From Patagioenas fasciata (lineage: Eukaryota > Chordata > Aves > Columbiformes > Columbidae), in assembly GCF_037038585.1 (NCBI RefSeq), contig NW_027288732.1, positions 2,604,001 through 2,668,000 on the forward strand: a stretch of 64,000 bases of DNA. The letters are read 5' to 3'. Under the pieces are notes generated by a model. That model ran no database searches, was not told where the DNA came from, and saw only the letters and a list, made by a program, of their open reading frames with translations. Shown here piece after piece: positions 7,901 through 19,590 of this stretch. Positions within the stretch are counted from its first letter, which is position 1. Each line of letters opens with the position of its first letter. The translations under genes were made by a program, and so were the position numbers.

Positions 7901-10658
7901 TCCGCTCTGCCTTGACCTTCTGTCCCTTGGGCCTGGCCAGTGAGACGGGGGCAGGGGCAGGTTTAGCCTTCGTGGGGGTGTCCCTCGGCCCCCAAACTGG
8001 GATGCTCCCAGACCCCAGGCTCCCTCGCAGCCCTGCGGGGTAGGAAACCCTCTCCCATCCTTTTACCGCGGCTGTTGGGTCATCTGGCCGCTGCCGTCTG
8101 CTTTCCTGCCGGCTCCAGCCGCCTTCATCTTTCTGGGAGCATCCTCCACCTTCCTGATCTGTGAACGGCAGTGGGGGCAGTGAGGGCAGAGCCCCCTGTG
8201 TCATTCTGGCACAAGGACCCTTTGGCTGCCCCCTCCCTGCCCAAACTGGCATCCCCACAGCCCCTCGGGGACTGCTGCTGGCTCACCTTCTCCTCCTGCC
8301 CATGGAGGACCCTGGCCATGTCTTGCAGGAAGGCCACCTGGCACTTGAGGTCGGCCAGGATGCTGGTGATGCTCTGCCGGCCTAGAGGGACATGGTGCAA
8401 GGGGATGTGCTGTCGGTGAGGGGGTCTCAGCCTTGGGGCCAGGCTCTGAGCATGACGAACCCCTGACCCAGGGTGTCCCCACGCCAAACAACCCCCACCA
8501 GCCCCCCGGTGCTCTCACCTCCCTCTGGGAAGAGCCGGCGCACGTTGTCAAGATCTGAATGTTCTGCTTTGGTAGATTTAAGCTGCTCCACCTGCTCCTT
8601 CAGACCAGCGCAGAGGTGGCCGAGCTGCCCAACCTGGGAGAGAACCTCCCGCATCTCCGACTCGTAGCTGGAGGTGCTGGTGGAGCCCCAGGGCTTGGCC
8701 GGCTCTTGGGCATCCCCTGGGATGGTGGCTTGGGAGCTGGAGGACCCAGGCTGCACCCCAGGGGTGGTGGTGTGGGTCCCAGGTGATCGTGGCTGCATCC
8801 CCGAGGTGCTGGCCTGGGTGCCCGGGGATCCTGGCTGCAACCCCGGGGTGGTGGCGCCGGCACCACAAGATCCTGCGTGAGCAGAGGGAGTGCCTGACAA
8901 CTTCACAGGGGTCACTGGTTCCCCCTGTGTCCCTGCTTGCATCCCCGGGGAGCCAGACCTTGCAGTCCCCTTGCTGGTCTCCATCCCAGGCTGTGTCCCA
9001 CGTCCCTTCGGCCCCAGTGCGGAGCGCTTCCTGGCCTGGGTATCCATGGCTACCTGGGTGGGCTCGGCGGGGGCAGACTGGCCCCCAGCACCCTCCTGGG
9101 AAGAAGAGGCAAAGGGCAGCAGGGTTACTAGCAGCTGGGCAGCCGTGAGGACAGACCCCAGAACCTCCCGCCGTGTCCTCAGTCCCCATCCCCAAACCAC
9201 CATCTCGCGGGGCCAAACCCGTGTTGAACATGAGAGCCCAAATGCAAAGGGATCATGGGCTCAGACCGGCCATAGAGCCGGGGGGACGGGACCTCCAGGG
9301 ATGGGAGCCCCAGCATTGCTGCCCAGCACCCCCAACCCACAGACTGTGCCCCGAGGCAGGAGGGCTGGTGTCCCCGAGGGAGCGGGGGATGCAGCCGCCT
9401 CCTGTCCCTGCGCAGCCCGGCAGCGTCCTGGGGCTTCCCCTGGAGCTGGGCAAGGAGAGAGACACCCGTTCAAATGTGGGAGCGGGATTTAAAGAGCATC
9501 CCCAAATGAACTGGGGCACGAGGCAGAGGGACGCTGGGCAGGGCTGTGCCTGGAGGCCGCGGCTGAATTGCGCAGGCAGAGCTTTATCTCTCCTCCTTCC
9601 CTTCCCATGGTTCTGTTTGGATGGCTCTCTAGTTCAGAAGTGCCTTAGCAACTCTTGGGACACCCTTCCCACTCTTCCCTCCTGCTTCCCTTCACGCTGG
9701 TGACACCGATGGCCGTGGGGCACGGGCACAGTGTGACAGGGCAGCAGGAACAGGGAGGGTACAAGGGCCCAGCTCTCTCCCAGGGCACCAGGGGACGCTC
9801 ACCAGGCCAAGGGTCTCCTGTATCTCCTGGATGTCCTCTGCAAGGCCAGAATGCGCCTCCTGCATGGCCCGCATGTCCTCTGTCAGGCCAACATGCACCT
9901 CCTTCATCTCCTGGATGTCCTCTGCCAGGCCAGAATGCCCCTTCTGCATCTCCTCCTTCATCTCCCGCATGTCCTGTTCCATTCCAGAATGCGTTTCCTG
10001 CATCGCCTCCTTCATCTCCCGCACGTCCTCTGCCAGGCCAGACTGCACCTCCTTAAACTTGTTGATCTCCTCCCACAGATCCTGGAGCGAAACCCTTTCC
10101 TGGGAGAGTGGGTGGGGGGTGACCCCAGGGGAGGGTCCCTGGGGACCTGGACCCCGCTGTGCTCTGCTGCGGGAGCTCGGGCTTAACCCATCCCTTGGGC
10201 TGAGGGCGGCACGAGGGCAGCGCGGAGCCCAGAGGAGGGGACGTCTTGTGGGGGAGCACCCAGGGACCAGCAAGAGCATCTACCTTGGAGACAGCTCTCT
10301 CCTTCTCTTCTGTTGTTTTTGGCATCAGCTCCTTGGCCATGGAGGAGACTTCGGAGTTGCTCCTGGTCCCCTCCAGCGTGTCCTTCTCATCCAGCTGCTC
10401 CTCTGGTTTCCAGAGCTGCTGCCCGGTGCCCAGGGCTCCGTCCTCCTCCTTCTCCTGGCCAGGCTGGGCCTTGCTGTCCTGGTCCTTTGCCAGGCTGGGG
10501 GTCGGGCTCTGCCCTGGCTCCAGGACAGGCGACTCCTGCTGGCCCAGCTGCCCGATGATGGCCTCGAGCAACTTGTGCAGGGCCACCAAGTCGACAGCCC
10601 CCATATGGGGTGTCCCGATGGTGGCGTTCAGCAGCTCCAACAGACCGAGTGTTGCCAT
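4898..10658 (-). CDS. QRICH2-like: QRICH2-like protein (DUF4795 coiled-coil family), multi-exon, one frameshift
   Basis: A split gene with 14 coding exons placed by splice sites and phase: 10658-10284, 10099-9803, 9095-8519, 8381-8287, 8158-8067, 7983-7794, 7629-7438, 7189-7058, 6837-6772, 6488-6323, 6169-6051, 5728-5663, 5574-5436 and 5284-5146. The N-terminus (MATLGLLELLNATIGTP, then GAVDLVALHKLLEAII) is the family's N-terminal motif. The C-terminal half is the DUF4795 coiled coil with its diagnostic LDRWELG, DDAAGIRK, HCLSCDRPL and CRYPTVP..CGG motifs. In mammals QRICH2 is a sperm-flagellum protein; a similar role here is inference. The Gln-rich repeat region of human QRICH2 is not seen; a Thr/Pro/Gly linker sits there instead. 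Exon 10 has a net +1/-2 indel. The end is uncertain: either exon 14 splices onward, or it reads on to a TAA at 4898-4900. C16orf96 is the paralogue and the alternative identity. Confidence 0.75.
5146..6169 (-). CDS. QRICH2-like: QRICH2-like exons 11 to 14 (DUF4795 C-terminal core)
   Basis: Exon 11 (6169-6051) encodes LDRWELGAFREQ and DDAAGIRK. Exon 12 (5728-5663) encodes the Cys motif HCLSCDRPL. Exon 13 (5574-5436) encodes CRYPTVPQSCGGPHTL and a Pro-rich tail. Exon 14 (5284-5146) encodes MQLSGQDG and a Ser/Thr-rich end. Phases run 0, 2, 2, 0 and 1 without conflict. The order of motifs is exactly that of the family. Confidence 0.75.
6323..6488 (-). pseudogene. QRICH2-like: QRICH2-like exon 10 with a frame-breaking indel
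   Basis: Acceptor GTTGCTAG and donor AAG|GTGAGGG are intact, but the exon is 166 bp where a multiple of three is needed. The first part reads KADKAALADKVSRSQFEAC...AVEEV in frame. The last part reads TGQEEGWHQFQKELQRQMDCK in a different frame. The switch lies between about 6382 and 6402. Both halves match the family, so a net +1 (or -2) indel is the simplest reading. It could be a pseudogene lesion, a polymorphism or an assembly error. Confidence 0.75.
6772..7189 (-). CDS. QRICH2-like: QRICH2-like exons 8 and 9
   Basis: Exon 8 (7189-7058, 44 codons) and exon 9 (6837-6772, 22 codons) are both phase 0 at each end. They encode continuous coiled coil (MQLEKDYEKFSSALANL; SLERLKKQKADKEQLL; GIDE) typical of the DUF4795 region. 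Confidence 0.75.
7438..8381 (-). CDS. QRICH2-like: QRICH2-like exons 4 to 7
   Basis: Exon 4 (8381-8287) encodes SILADLKCQVAFLQDMARVL. Exon 5 (8158-8067) encodes IRKVEDAPRKMK. Exon 6 (7983-7794) ends with the coiled-coil segment EQFVAEYVNKLVMETAEQLQ. Exon 7 (7629-7438) encodes CPGCNWDTRALLGKLLQYC and WRKQ. All junctions are GT-AG and phase-consistent. The exon 6 acceptor is the weakest call. The frame-compatible site is CCGAG|GG at 7983, whereas a closer AAG at 7967 would break phase. Confidence 0.7.
8519..9095 (-). CDS. QRICH2-like: QRICH2-like exon 3 (repeat linker then coiled coil)
   Basis: Starts after the acceptor CTTCTTCCCAG and ends G|GTGAGAG in phase 1. The first part is a low-complexity Ser/Thr/Pro/Gly linker with about three copies of a 14-residue (42-bp) repeat (TPGLQPGSPGTQAS and relatives, about 8720-8862). 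The last part is a Leu/Glu-rich coiled coil ending at NVRRLFPEGG. Confidence 0.7.
9803..10099 (-). CDS. QRICH2-like: QRICH2-like exon 2 (tandem coiled-coil repeats)
   Basis: 99 codons with acceptor CTCTCCCAG and donor CTG|GTGAGC, phase 0 at both ends. It encodes five imperfect 15-18-residue repeats of the form HSGLAEDIQEMKE, with hydrophobic residues spaced as in a coiled coil. Corresponding DNA repeats (CTCTGCCAGGCCAGAATGC-like) are visible. Copy number probably varies between individuals or paralogues. Confidence 0.75.
10284..10658 (-). CDS. QRICH2-like: QRICH2-like exon 1 (start codon, N-terminal family motif)
   Basis: The chosen ATG is at 10658-10656, giving MATLGLLELL. An upstream in-frame ATG at 10682 would add eight residues, but the family motif begins at the one chosen. 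After the conserved first 35 residues the exon is charged and Gln/Glu-rich. It ends AAG|GTAGATG, phase 0, after 125 codons. Confidence 0.75.
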
Positions 10659-10812
10659 CGCTGCTGCTCCGCTGGAAAACACGGAGCCTGATGTGGGAAG
10701 GCGGGAGCTTTTCTGTCCGGAGGTGATGTTGGAGGGAATGGCAGCCAGCAGCCTTTGTCCTCCTCCTTCTTGCCACAGAAAGTGATCCAGTCACCGAACA
10801 GATCCAAGTGCT

Positions 10813-10980
10813 GAAAGTGATCAAACCACCGAAAGTGATGCAACCACCAATAGCGATCCCACCACCAGAAGTGGTTCAACCACCAATAGTGAACCCACCA
10901 TCAAAAGTGATGCAACCACCAATAGCGATCCCACCACCAAAAGCGATCCAACTGCCAAAACGAGTCCACCACCACAGTGA
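10813..10980. repeat. 18-bp minisatellite upstream of the QRICH2-like start
   Basis: About nine units of 18 bp (for example GAAAGTGATGCAACCACC and AATAGCGATCCCACCACC), phased exactly every 18 bases from 10813. Looser copies continue to about 11,020. Because the period is divisible by three, it gives a spurious repetitive frame. It lies about 155 bp upstream of the start codon, so it may overlap the promoter or 5' UTR. Confidence 0.85.
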
Positions 10981-11039
10981 TCCCACCACGGCAAGTGATC
11001 CCACCACAGCCAGTGACCAAATGGGCGAGGGGCACAGGT

Positions 11040-14246
<3,207 letters not shown>

Positions 14247-14997
14247 TCAGACTGGGCTGGCGGAGGTGGGGGCGTCAGGGGGGTCCCAGGCCAGGGCGTT
14301 GGGAGCGGGGGCTCCCCTGAGAATCGCACTGGAAGAATTTTCTAGGTAGTATTTCTAGGGTGAGGGGGCACACGCTGCTGGGGAGGGCACTGGCCCTCGA
14401 GAGCCTCTAGATGGTCTTTTCTCCCCTCTTTTTTAAAAAAATATATATCTAATGTATTATAAATCCAGAGAGAAGGAGCAGCAGCACAGAGGTGGGTGCT
14501 GCGTGGGGGGTTTCTTAATGCCCCCTCCCACCAGCATCGCTGCAGCGGGGCGGGAGAGCGAGAGGGAGGCAAATAACAAAGAAATCGATGGCTGGAGGCA
14601 GCTGTCGGCACCTGGATCATGGCTATGGGGGCACCCTGGACTGTGGGGGCACAGACGCTGTGCCCCCTGCCTCTGCACGTCCCCCCCTAGAGTTCACTCC
14701 ACCCGCCCCTGACTCCACACCGCCGGGCAGAGCAGCTCCGAGCCGAACGTGCACGTGCGCAGACAAACGCGCCACAGAACGCTATGGACGACACAACCGC
14801 AACAGCACCAAAAACGCTCTGCAACGACAGTGACCCAAAACCAGAGACGGCATCAATCCAAATGCCCTGCAGGGAGGCAGTGATGAGGCAAGGAGCCTCT
14901 TCTGCAGCCCCAGGAAAAAGAAAAAGGAGCCAAACGTCACACCCTTACGAGACGGCGGCACTGCCACACACACACGCAGAGGAGACGGCGGCACGAC
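14247..14997. other. Probable UBALD2 3' UTR and unassigned sequence
   Basis: AT-rich sequence around 14,430-14,470 (poly-A, TATATATCT, TTATAAATCC) looks like 3' UTR and resembles 3,885-3,965. I see no gene or RNA from 14,560 to 14,997; the sequence is GC-rich with scattered CpGs. Confidence 0.35.
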
Positions 14998-15651
14998 CTA
15001 AGAACTTCTTCCCAGCATCTTGAAGTGCCAGTCCTTTAGACTGGAGGGGTAGAGAGCAGAGCTGCTGATGCAGCCCAGATTGACACCGTAAGTCACAGCT
15101 GACCAGAAATGTCCAAAATGCAAGCACCGTCCAGGCTTTTGGCTGATGATACAAGAATCCAGCACCTGATTGGCTCTACGCCAATTAACACCGGCATTTC
15201 GGATCCCAGGATAGCACCTGAGAGGCCCGTTGGGCCCCCGGAGCACAGCGAGACCCCGTGATCGTCTGACAGGCACGAGGCGGGCTTCCCGAACTACACG
15301 ACAACAGGCGCCGGCTGGAGCTGCCCTGCCCGGCAGATGCTGGCATCGCACCAGAACGTTCCCTGACCCCTTATCTGCCCGAAGGGGACCGCTCCTAGAC
15401 TGCGCTTTTCTGTCTGAGAACTTTAAACCCACCCTGCGATTCCCAGTCCCTTCCCAGCCCTCGTGCCTCCACTTATCTTTCAGAGGGCCGAGGGACTGAA
15501 TCCACCTTCGACAGAGGAAAATGCCACCTGTGCTAACGGGGATCTTCCCGCAGTTGTCGCTTTCTCCATCGCCGCCTACAGTAAGGAAAGCGAGAACAAG
15601 CACGCTATCGAGCGCCCAAATAATATTTATCCATAGTAGCCTACGGTTCAT
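14998..15651 (-). other. Unassigned 217-codon open frame with signal-peptide-like start
   Basis: The longest open frame outside the minisatellite apart from low-complexity frames and the QRICH2-like exon track. It opens MNRRLLWINIIWALDSVLVL, a hydrophobic start like a signal or anchor segment, and has about nine scattered cysteines downstream. I recognise no domain. CCAAT-type boxes occur inside it at about 15,165-15,190, which argues it may be regulatory or LTR sequence rather than coding. Confidence 0.2.
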
Positions 15652-15802
15652 TGCTCACCTTGGCTGAGTTCTGGGAGGTACATTTGAATGATCCACCGGG
15701 GGCCGCCGCACGCTGCAAAGGTTCTGGAGACAAGACGCTCTTCCAGGAGAAGAGATTACATTAACAACTATTAATACAGCAATACAAACCAAAAAACAAC
15801 AC

Positions 15803-17093
15803 TCCCTCTCCATTGTAGTCAGGAATCTTGGGAAAATGCAAAGCACCTGGAAATGAATCAACAAATGAAACATAACGACAAACAACTTTTCTACTACAGC
15901 TGTTGTTAAACCTTCGCTGTTCCTGAAGCTCTTACATCAAACAGGCACCTCTGCTTGTTCAAAGACATCTGCCTATTTGGATTAAACATCTCAAAAGCTG
16001 CTGGCTGCTGCAGGAGCAGCAGAGAACCACCACCGAAGAGGCTCTGGAGCAGAATGAGCTCCCTGCCCGGGGACCGGGGCTCAAATACCCAGGACTCCGC
16101 CCACCCCTTCCTACAAACCCCTGGGAAAGGGGCAGGGTCATTCACCTCAGATCCCCTCACCACCCTTATCAAATTACCTGGAATCTCCCTGAAAATGACA
16201 GCACCTGCACTTTATTGCTGCTATTGCAGCTATAATGAGATTGAGTATGGATTTCAACTTAGTTTTTCTAGGGAGCAGATAGAAAGTGAAATACAACCAC
16301 CAGCACTCCAGCATCTTCATTGCAGTCAGGAATTTCAGGAAAATGCAAAGCACCTGGAAATTAATCAACAAATGAAAAATAATGACAAACAATCTTTCTA
16401 CTACAGCTGCTACTGAACCTTTGCTGCTCCTGAAGTTCTTACGTCAAACAGACACCTCTGCTTGTCCAAAGACATCAGCCCATTTGTATTAAACATCTCA
16501 AAAGTTGCCGACTGCTGAAGAAGCAGCAGAGAACCACCACCCAAGCTGCCCTGGAGCAGAATGAGCTCCCTGTCCAGGGACCAGGGCTCAAATACCCAGG
16601 GCTCCGCCCACCCCCTCCCACAAGCCCCTGGGAAAGGGGCAGGGTCATTCACCCCAGGCCCTCTCACCACCCTTATCAAATTACCTGGAATCTCCCTGGA
16701 AATGACAGCACCTGCACTTTATTGCTGCTATTGCAGCTACAATGAGACTGAGTATGGATGTCAACTTAGTTTTTCTAGGGAGCAGATAGAAAGTGAAATA
16801 CAACTGCCAGCGCTCCATCTCCATTGTAGTCAGGAATTTTGGGAAAATGCAAAGCACCTGGAACCGAATCAATGAATGAAACATAATGACAAACAACCTT
16901 TCTACTACAGCTGCTACTGAACCTTTGCTGCTCCTGAAGCTCGTACCTCGAACAGACACCTCCACTTCTCCAAAGACGTCTGCCCACGTAGATTAAACGG
17001 CTCAAAAGCTGCCGAGGGGAGGGGTCGATCATTCCAGGCCCCGCCCACCACCCTTATAAAATCACCTGGACCCTAACTAGAAATGACAGCACC
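15803..17093. repeat. 507-bp tandem repeat, about 3.3 copies
   Basis: Full unit 16,191-16,697. An earlier copy (15,803-16,190) lacks its left part. A later copy (16,698-17,078) has an internal deletion to 381 bp. A fourth begins at 17,079 and is cut by an LTR at 17,094. The landmark AAATGACAGCACCTGCACTT starts the units at 16,191 and 16,698, and its first part recurs at 17,079. No stable gene runs through the units. On the minus strand a TATA-like TTTTATAAGG followed by GGGCGGGG suggests each unit may be promoter- or LTR-derived. The stretch 15,652-15,802 holds nothing else recognised. Confidence 0.85.
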
Positions 17094-17407
17094 TGTGGGA
17101 GATTTAAGGGATTTTCTTAAGGTTGTTGTGCAGATGGGTTTCTGTTAGATAGAGATTTATTTCTGAACTAGACAAAGCAACTCCAAGGCTGGCGCGAAGG
17201 CTGAAAAACAACATCTGTTATGAGAGTGAGGTAATTCTATAATAACAAGACCCGAACGTGGACGATATCCGATCAGCCGACGCGTGTTTGGAACGTGGAC
17301 GCTTATCGGGAAATAACTGCGTATATAAGGAGGCTTGTCTCTGTAATAAATGGCTTCGCTTGAATTCGTGTTGAGTTGCGTGGAGTCCGTGAGTTTGCGC
17401 CCTCGCA
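17094..17407 (+). mobile_element. 5' LTR of a second endogenous retrovirus
   Basis: 314 bp from TGTGGGAG to CTCGCA. It has a TATA box (TATATAAG, 17,322-17,329) and an AATAAA signal at 17,345-17,350, the order expected for U3-R-U5. It is followed two bases later by a primer-binding site. The left flank is the 507-bp repeat. The right LTR and target duplication are missing because the provirus is truncated. Confidence 0.85.
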
Positions 17408-17409
17408 AG

Positions 17410-17427
17410 CGGTGACCCCGACGTGAT
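17410..17427 (+). other. Primer-binding site, tRNA-Trp type
   Basis: CGGTGACCCCGACGTGAT matches the site used by avian leukosis/sarcoma viruses (tRNA-Trp primer) at 17 of 18 positions, with C for the first T. Sequence 17,428-17,630 is the untranslated leader. Confidence 0.8.
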
Positions 17428-17630
17428 CCCTAAGGAGAATTTACGGAAGGTGTGCAACCGCTGCAGGGAGCGAGCCCCAGCTGGAACGGCTCGGCTGGAC
17501 CGGGACCGGGACGCAGGCTGCGGGCTGCGTGACTCCCGATTGATGGCTACGGAGTGACAGAGGAGGGATAAAGGATCCAATATCGTCGCAACAGACGCCC
17601 AAAGAGGTGAGCAGCTAGGGGCGAGAGGAG

Positions 17631-17972
17631 ATGGGGCAGAATATTTTTAAAGAAGAAGAAATACTGCGGCTCCTCTCGCATATTCTCTCTAAGAGAGTGG
17701 TGAAGTATGAGGAGAGTAACCTCAAAAGATTGGTAATTTGGTGCAGAGGCAGTGGGTTTCCTGCTGACCTGTTAGGAGTTTTTCAAATAGACACCTGGGA
17801 AAAAGTGGGAACTGTGTTGTGGAAGGCGATTAGTCGCAGTGAAAAATATATTCTCGGCCTTGTAACCACCTGTAAACTGGTAATTACTACAGTGAAGCAA
17901 TTAAAACCTGGAAAGACTGTTATGAGCATTAGTGACTCAAAACTTAAACTTGAACTTTGGGATGATATGTAA
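17631..17972 (+). pseudogene. Retroviral gag, matrix N-terminus only (truncated)
   Basis: 113 codons starting MGQ, with Gly at position 2 as needed for N-myristoylation. Matrix-like helical sequence follows (LKRLVIWCRGSGFP, then WEKVGTVLWKAI), of the beta-retroviral (ERVK-like) type. The open frame ends in a TAA that is created right at the junction with telomeric repeat (17,970-17,972). The rest of gag, and all of pro, pol and env, are missing. The intact frame so far suggests a fairly young insertion. Confidence 0.8.
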
Positions 17973-17973
17973 A

Positions 17974-18002
17974 AACCTAACCCTAACCCTAAACCCTAAC
18001 CC
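17974..18002. repeat. Interstitial telomeric repeat (CCCTAA)n
   Basis: About 4.5 copies of CCCTAA, with one CCTAA and one extra A. The C-rich strand is on plus, the orientation of a left chromosome end. The tract would therefore once have capped the sequence to its right, with the retroviral sequence joined on from outside. Confidence 0.85.
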
Positions 18003-18068
18003 GGTGTGAAGTGGCCAGGCAGGAGGTGTGAAGTGGCCAGGCAGGAGGTGTGAAGTGGCGGGGAGGAG
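18003..18068. repeat. 22-bp tandem repeat, three copies
   Basis: GGTGTGAAGTGGCCAGGCAG plus GA occurs at 18,003-18,024 and 18,025-18,046, with a variant at 18,047-18,067. It abuts the telomeric tract directly, as subtelomeric repeats do. Confidence 0.85.
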
Positions 18069-18268
18069 GTGTGTTTACCTCATTTGCATATTTAACGAGG
18101 TCGTTTTCATAATTGGGTTTTAATTTACATAATCAGGGTCTCATTTGTTTCATATGTGTTTGGCTATTTATGGTTTGAGTTTTTCCTAGGGGTATGGTAA
18201 TGTCATGTAATGGATTGGAATGTATAATTTCGTTTTTTCTTTCTTCCACACAAAATACCTACAAGTCT
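18069..18268. other. AT-rich unique sequence, no gene seen
   Basis: AT-rich stretch with no open frame or recognised element. Confidence 0.6.
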
Positions 18269-18374
18269 GGTGCAGCAGTAGGGCTGTGGATGCTCTAGGG
18301 GAGGACTGGAATTATTTATTTAATGTTTTTTTTTTTTAAATCCCCTAGAGCATCCACAGCCTTACTGCTGCACC
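18269..18374. other. Near-perfect inverted repeat (34-bp arms)
   Basis: Arms 18,269-18,302 and 18,341-18,374 pair at 33 of 34 positions (GGTGCAGCAGTAGGGCTGTG and onwards). The 38-base loop is AT-rich and includes a run of 12 or more T. A transcript would form a long hairpin. It could be a small hairpin RNA precursor, a short inverted-repeat transposon, or the footprint of a fold-back event. Confidence 0.85.
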
Positions 18375-18477
18375 TGAAGAAAAAACAACAACAAGGAAGT
18401 TTAGTTTGTATTTTATTTTTAGTTTGGCAATTTAAATAATCTGACATGCTGTCCAATAGAAACCCTGCCAGAACTGC

Positions 18478-18800
18478 ACACGCGATCCCATTCAACCTCA
18501 CCAACCGGTCCGCTCAAACTCCATCAAACACGCACTCGGACAGAGTCCGACACTCACAGAAACAAAGACCAGCACACACAGACAGACAAAGTCCGACACT
18601 CGCACACAACAGCGATAGACACCGAGTCTAACGTGCCCACACGGATGCCAAGTCCGGCACACGGACAGTGACACTGTGTCCTAGGCACACACATAGACAC
18701 AGCAAAGTCCAACACTCGCGTGGCACGGAGTCCCACACGTTCACAGACAGAGACAAGGACAAAGTCGAACGCACGCCGCACGGTGACAAATTCCCGCACG
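18478..18800. repeat. Degenerate CA-rich tandem repeat
   Basis: Roughly 40-50-bp periods built around AAAGTCCGACACTCGCACAC (AGTCCGACACTC, AGTCCGGCACAC, AGTCCAACACTC, AGTCGAACGCAC). Copies are too diverged for sharp borders. Sequence from 18,375 to 18,477 and from 18,801 to 19,020 holds no feature I can name. Confidence 0.55.
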
Positions 18801-19027
18801 GACACCAGCGCTCTGCCCCTCCAGCCCTCCCGTGCCCTCTGATTGGCCCACTCGGACGCAGGGGGCGGGTGGTGACCCCCAGCAGAACAAACCCTTCTAT
18901 CTTGCATTGCCCTTCGCCATCACAATCGCACAGCAGTGAACTTGTAAGAGTAAAGCAGCCGTCCGACAGACACGCGCTCAGAACCAGACGAGGCTGGGGT
19001 CACACAGATGGACTCGCATTGTGGTAA

Positions 19028-19257
19028 CATCACTTTATTTATTGCCCCCCACCGTGTTTTAAGGTGGGTTGTGCGGGAGTGGGCGGAGTCTTCAGAGGCA
19101 CCAACGAATCAGGTGAGAGCGATGGTCACCTGCGGGAGGAGCTTGGCCAGGCGGGCGCAGCGATCGGGGGCGGCGGCCAAGGGCGCGGCGGCCAATTGGA
19201 TGTGGCGCAGCTGGGGGCAGGCGGCCAATGGGGTGAGGGCGGAGGCGTCGCCAATCG
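19028..19257 (-). CDS. Leucine-rich-repeat protein, terminal exon (partial gene)
   Basis: Minus-strand acceptor CTGATCTTAG is followed by 49 codons (ALTPLAACPQLRHIQLAAAP, then ARLAKLLPQVTIALT) ending in TGA at 19,111-19,109. The leucine spacing (LxxLxxCPxLxxIxLxxxPL) is that of a leucine-rich repeat. Two overlapping AATAAA signals follow 66-75 bp later (19,034-19,043). I read it as the 3' end of a gene running in from the right. I cannot name the family member. Much of the gene would lie within or beyond the minisatellite. Confidence 0.5.
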
Positions 19258-19375
19258 CTAAGATCAGAGTCAAAGGGAGGAACCAATCAGAACCTGACCC
19301 CAGCACCCCCAGTTCACACCACTTCACCCCAGTTCTCTTTGATCCGGTCGCACTGATCCCCATTGACCCTCACTG

Positions 19376-19471
19376 ACCCCTCAGTGTCTCCCAGTCCCTC
19401 CCAGTGCCCCCTTGGTTCTCATGGTTTCCATGGAGATCCAGATCCTCCAGGTGGTGGAGGGGTGGGAAACC
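19376..19471 (-). CDS. Leucine-rich-repeat protein, upstream exon
   Basis: Minus-strand acceptor CAACTCTGCAG is followed by GFPPLHHLEDLDLHGNHE, another leucine-rich repeat in the same orientation as the terminal exon. The donor is uncertain; a GTCAGT after CTGAGGG would leave one base and fit the phase of the next exon. This exon lies only 65 bp from the first unit of the minisatellite, so the array would fall in an intron of this gene or replace its 5' part. Confidence 0.4.
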
Positions 19472-19590
19472 CTGCAGAGTTGTGACCTCGTTGAGTAGAC
19501 AAGTCCAGAGCCTGCGGAGGACGGGCAGCCGGATGCCTGGGTCCCTCCTGAACTCCTGGGTGGGTCCCCCATAAATTCCTGGGTGGGTCC

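Noticed and set aside
16174..16392. A hydrophobic 72-codon frame repeated in the 507-bp units
   Set aside because: It is broken or shifted in the other units and simply reflects AT-rich sequence read on the minus strand.
17974..18002. A true chromosome end at 18.0 kb
   Set aside because: The tract is only about 29 bp and sequence continues on both sides, so it is interstitial as assembled.
18478..18800. Plus-strand frames rich in His/Arg/Ser as a gene
   Set aside because: They are produced by the degenerate CA-rich repeat and have no start, splice or domain evidence.
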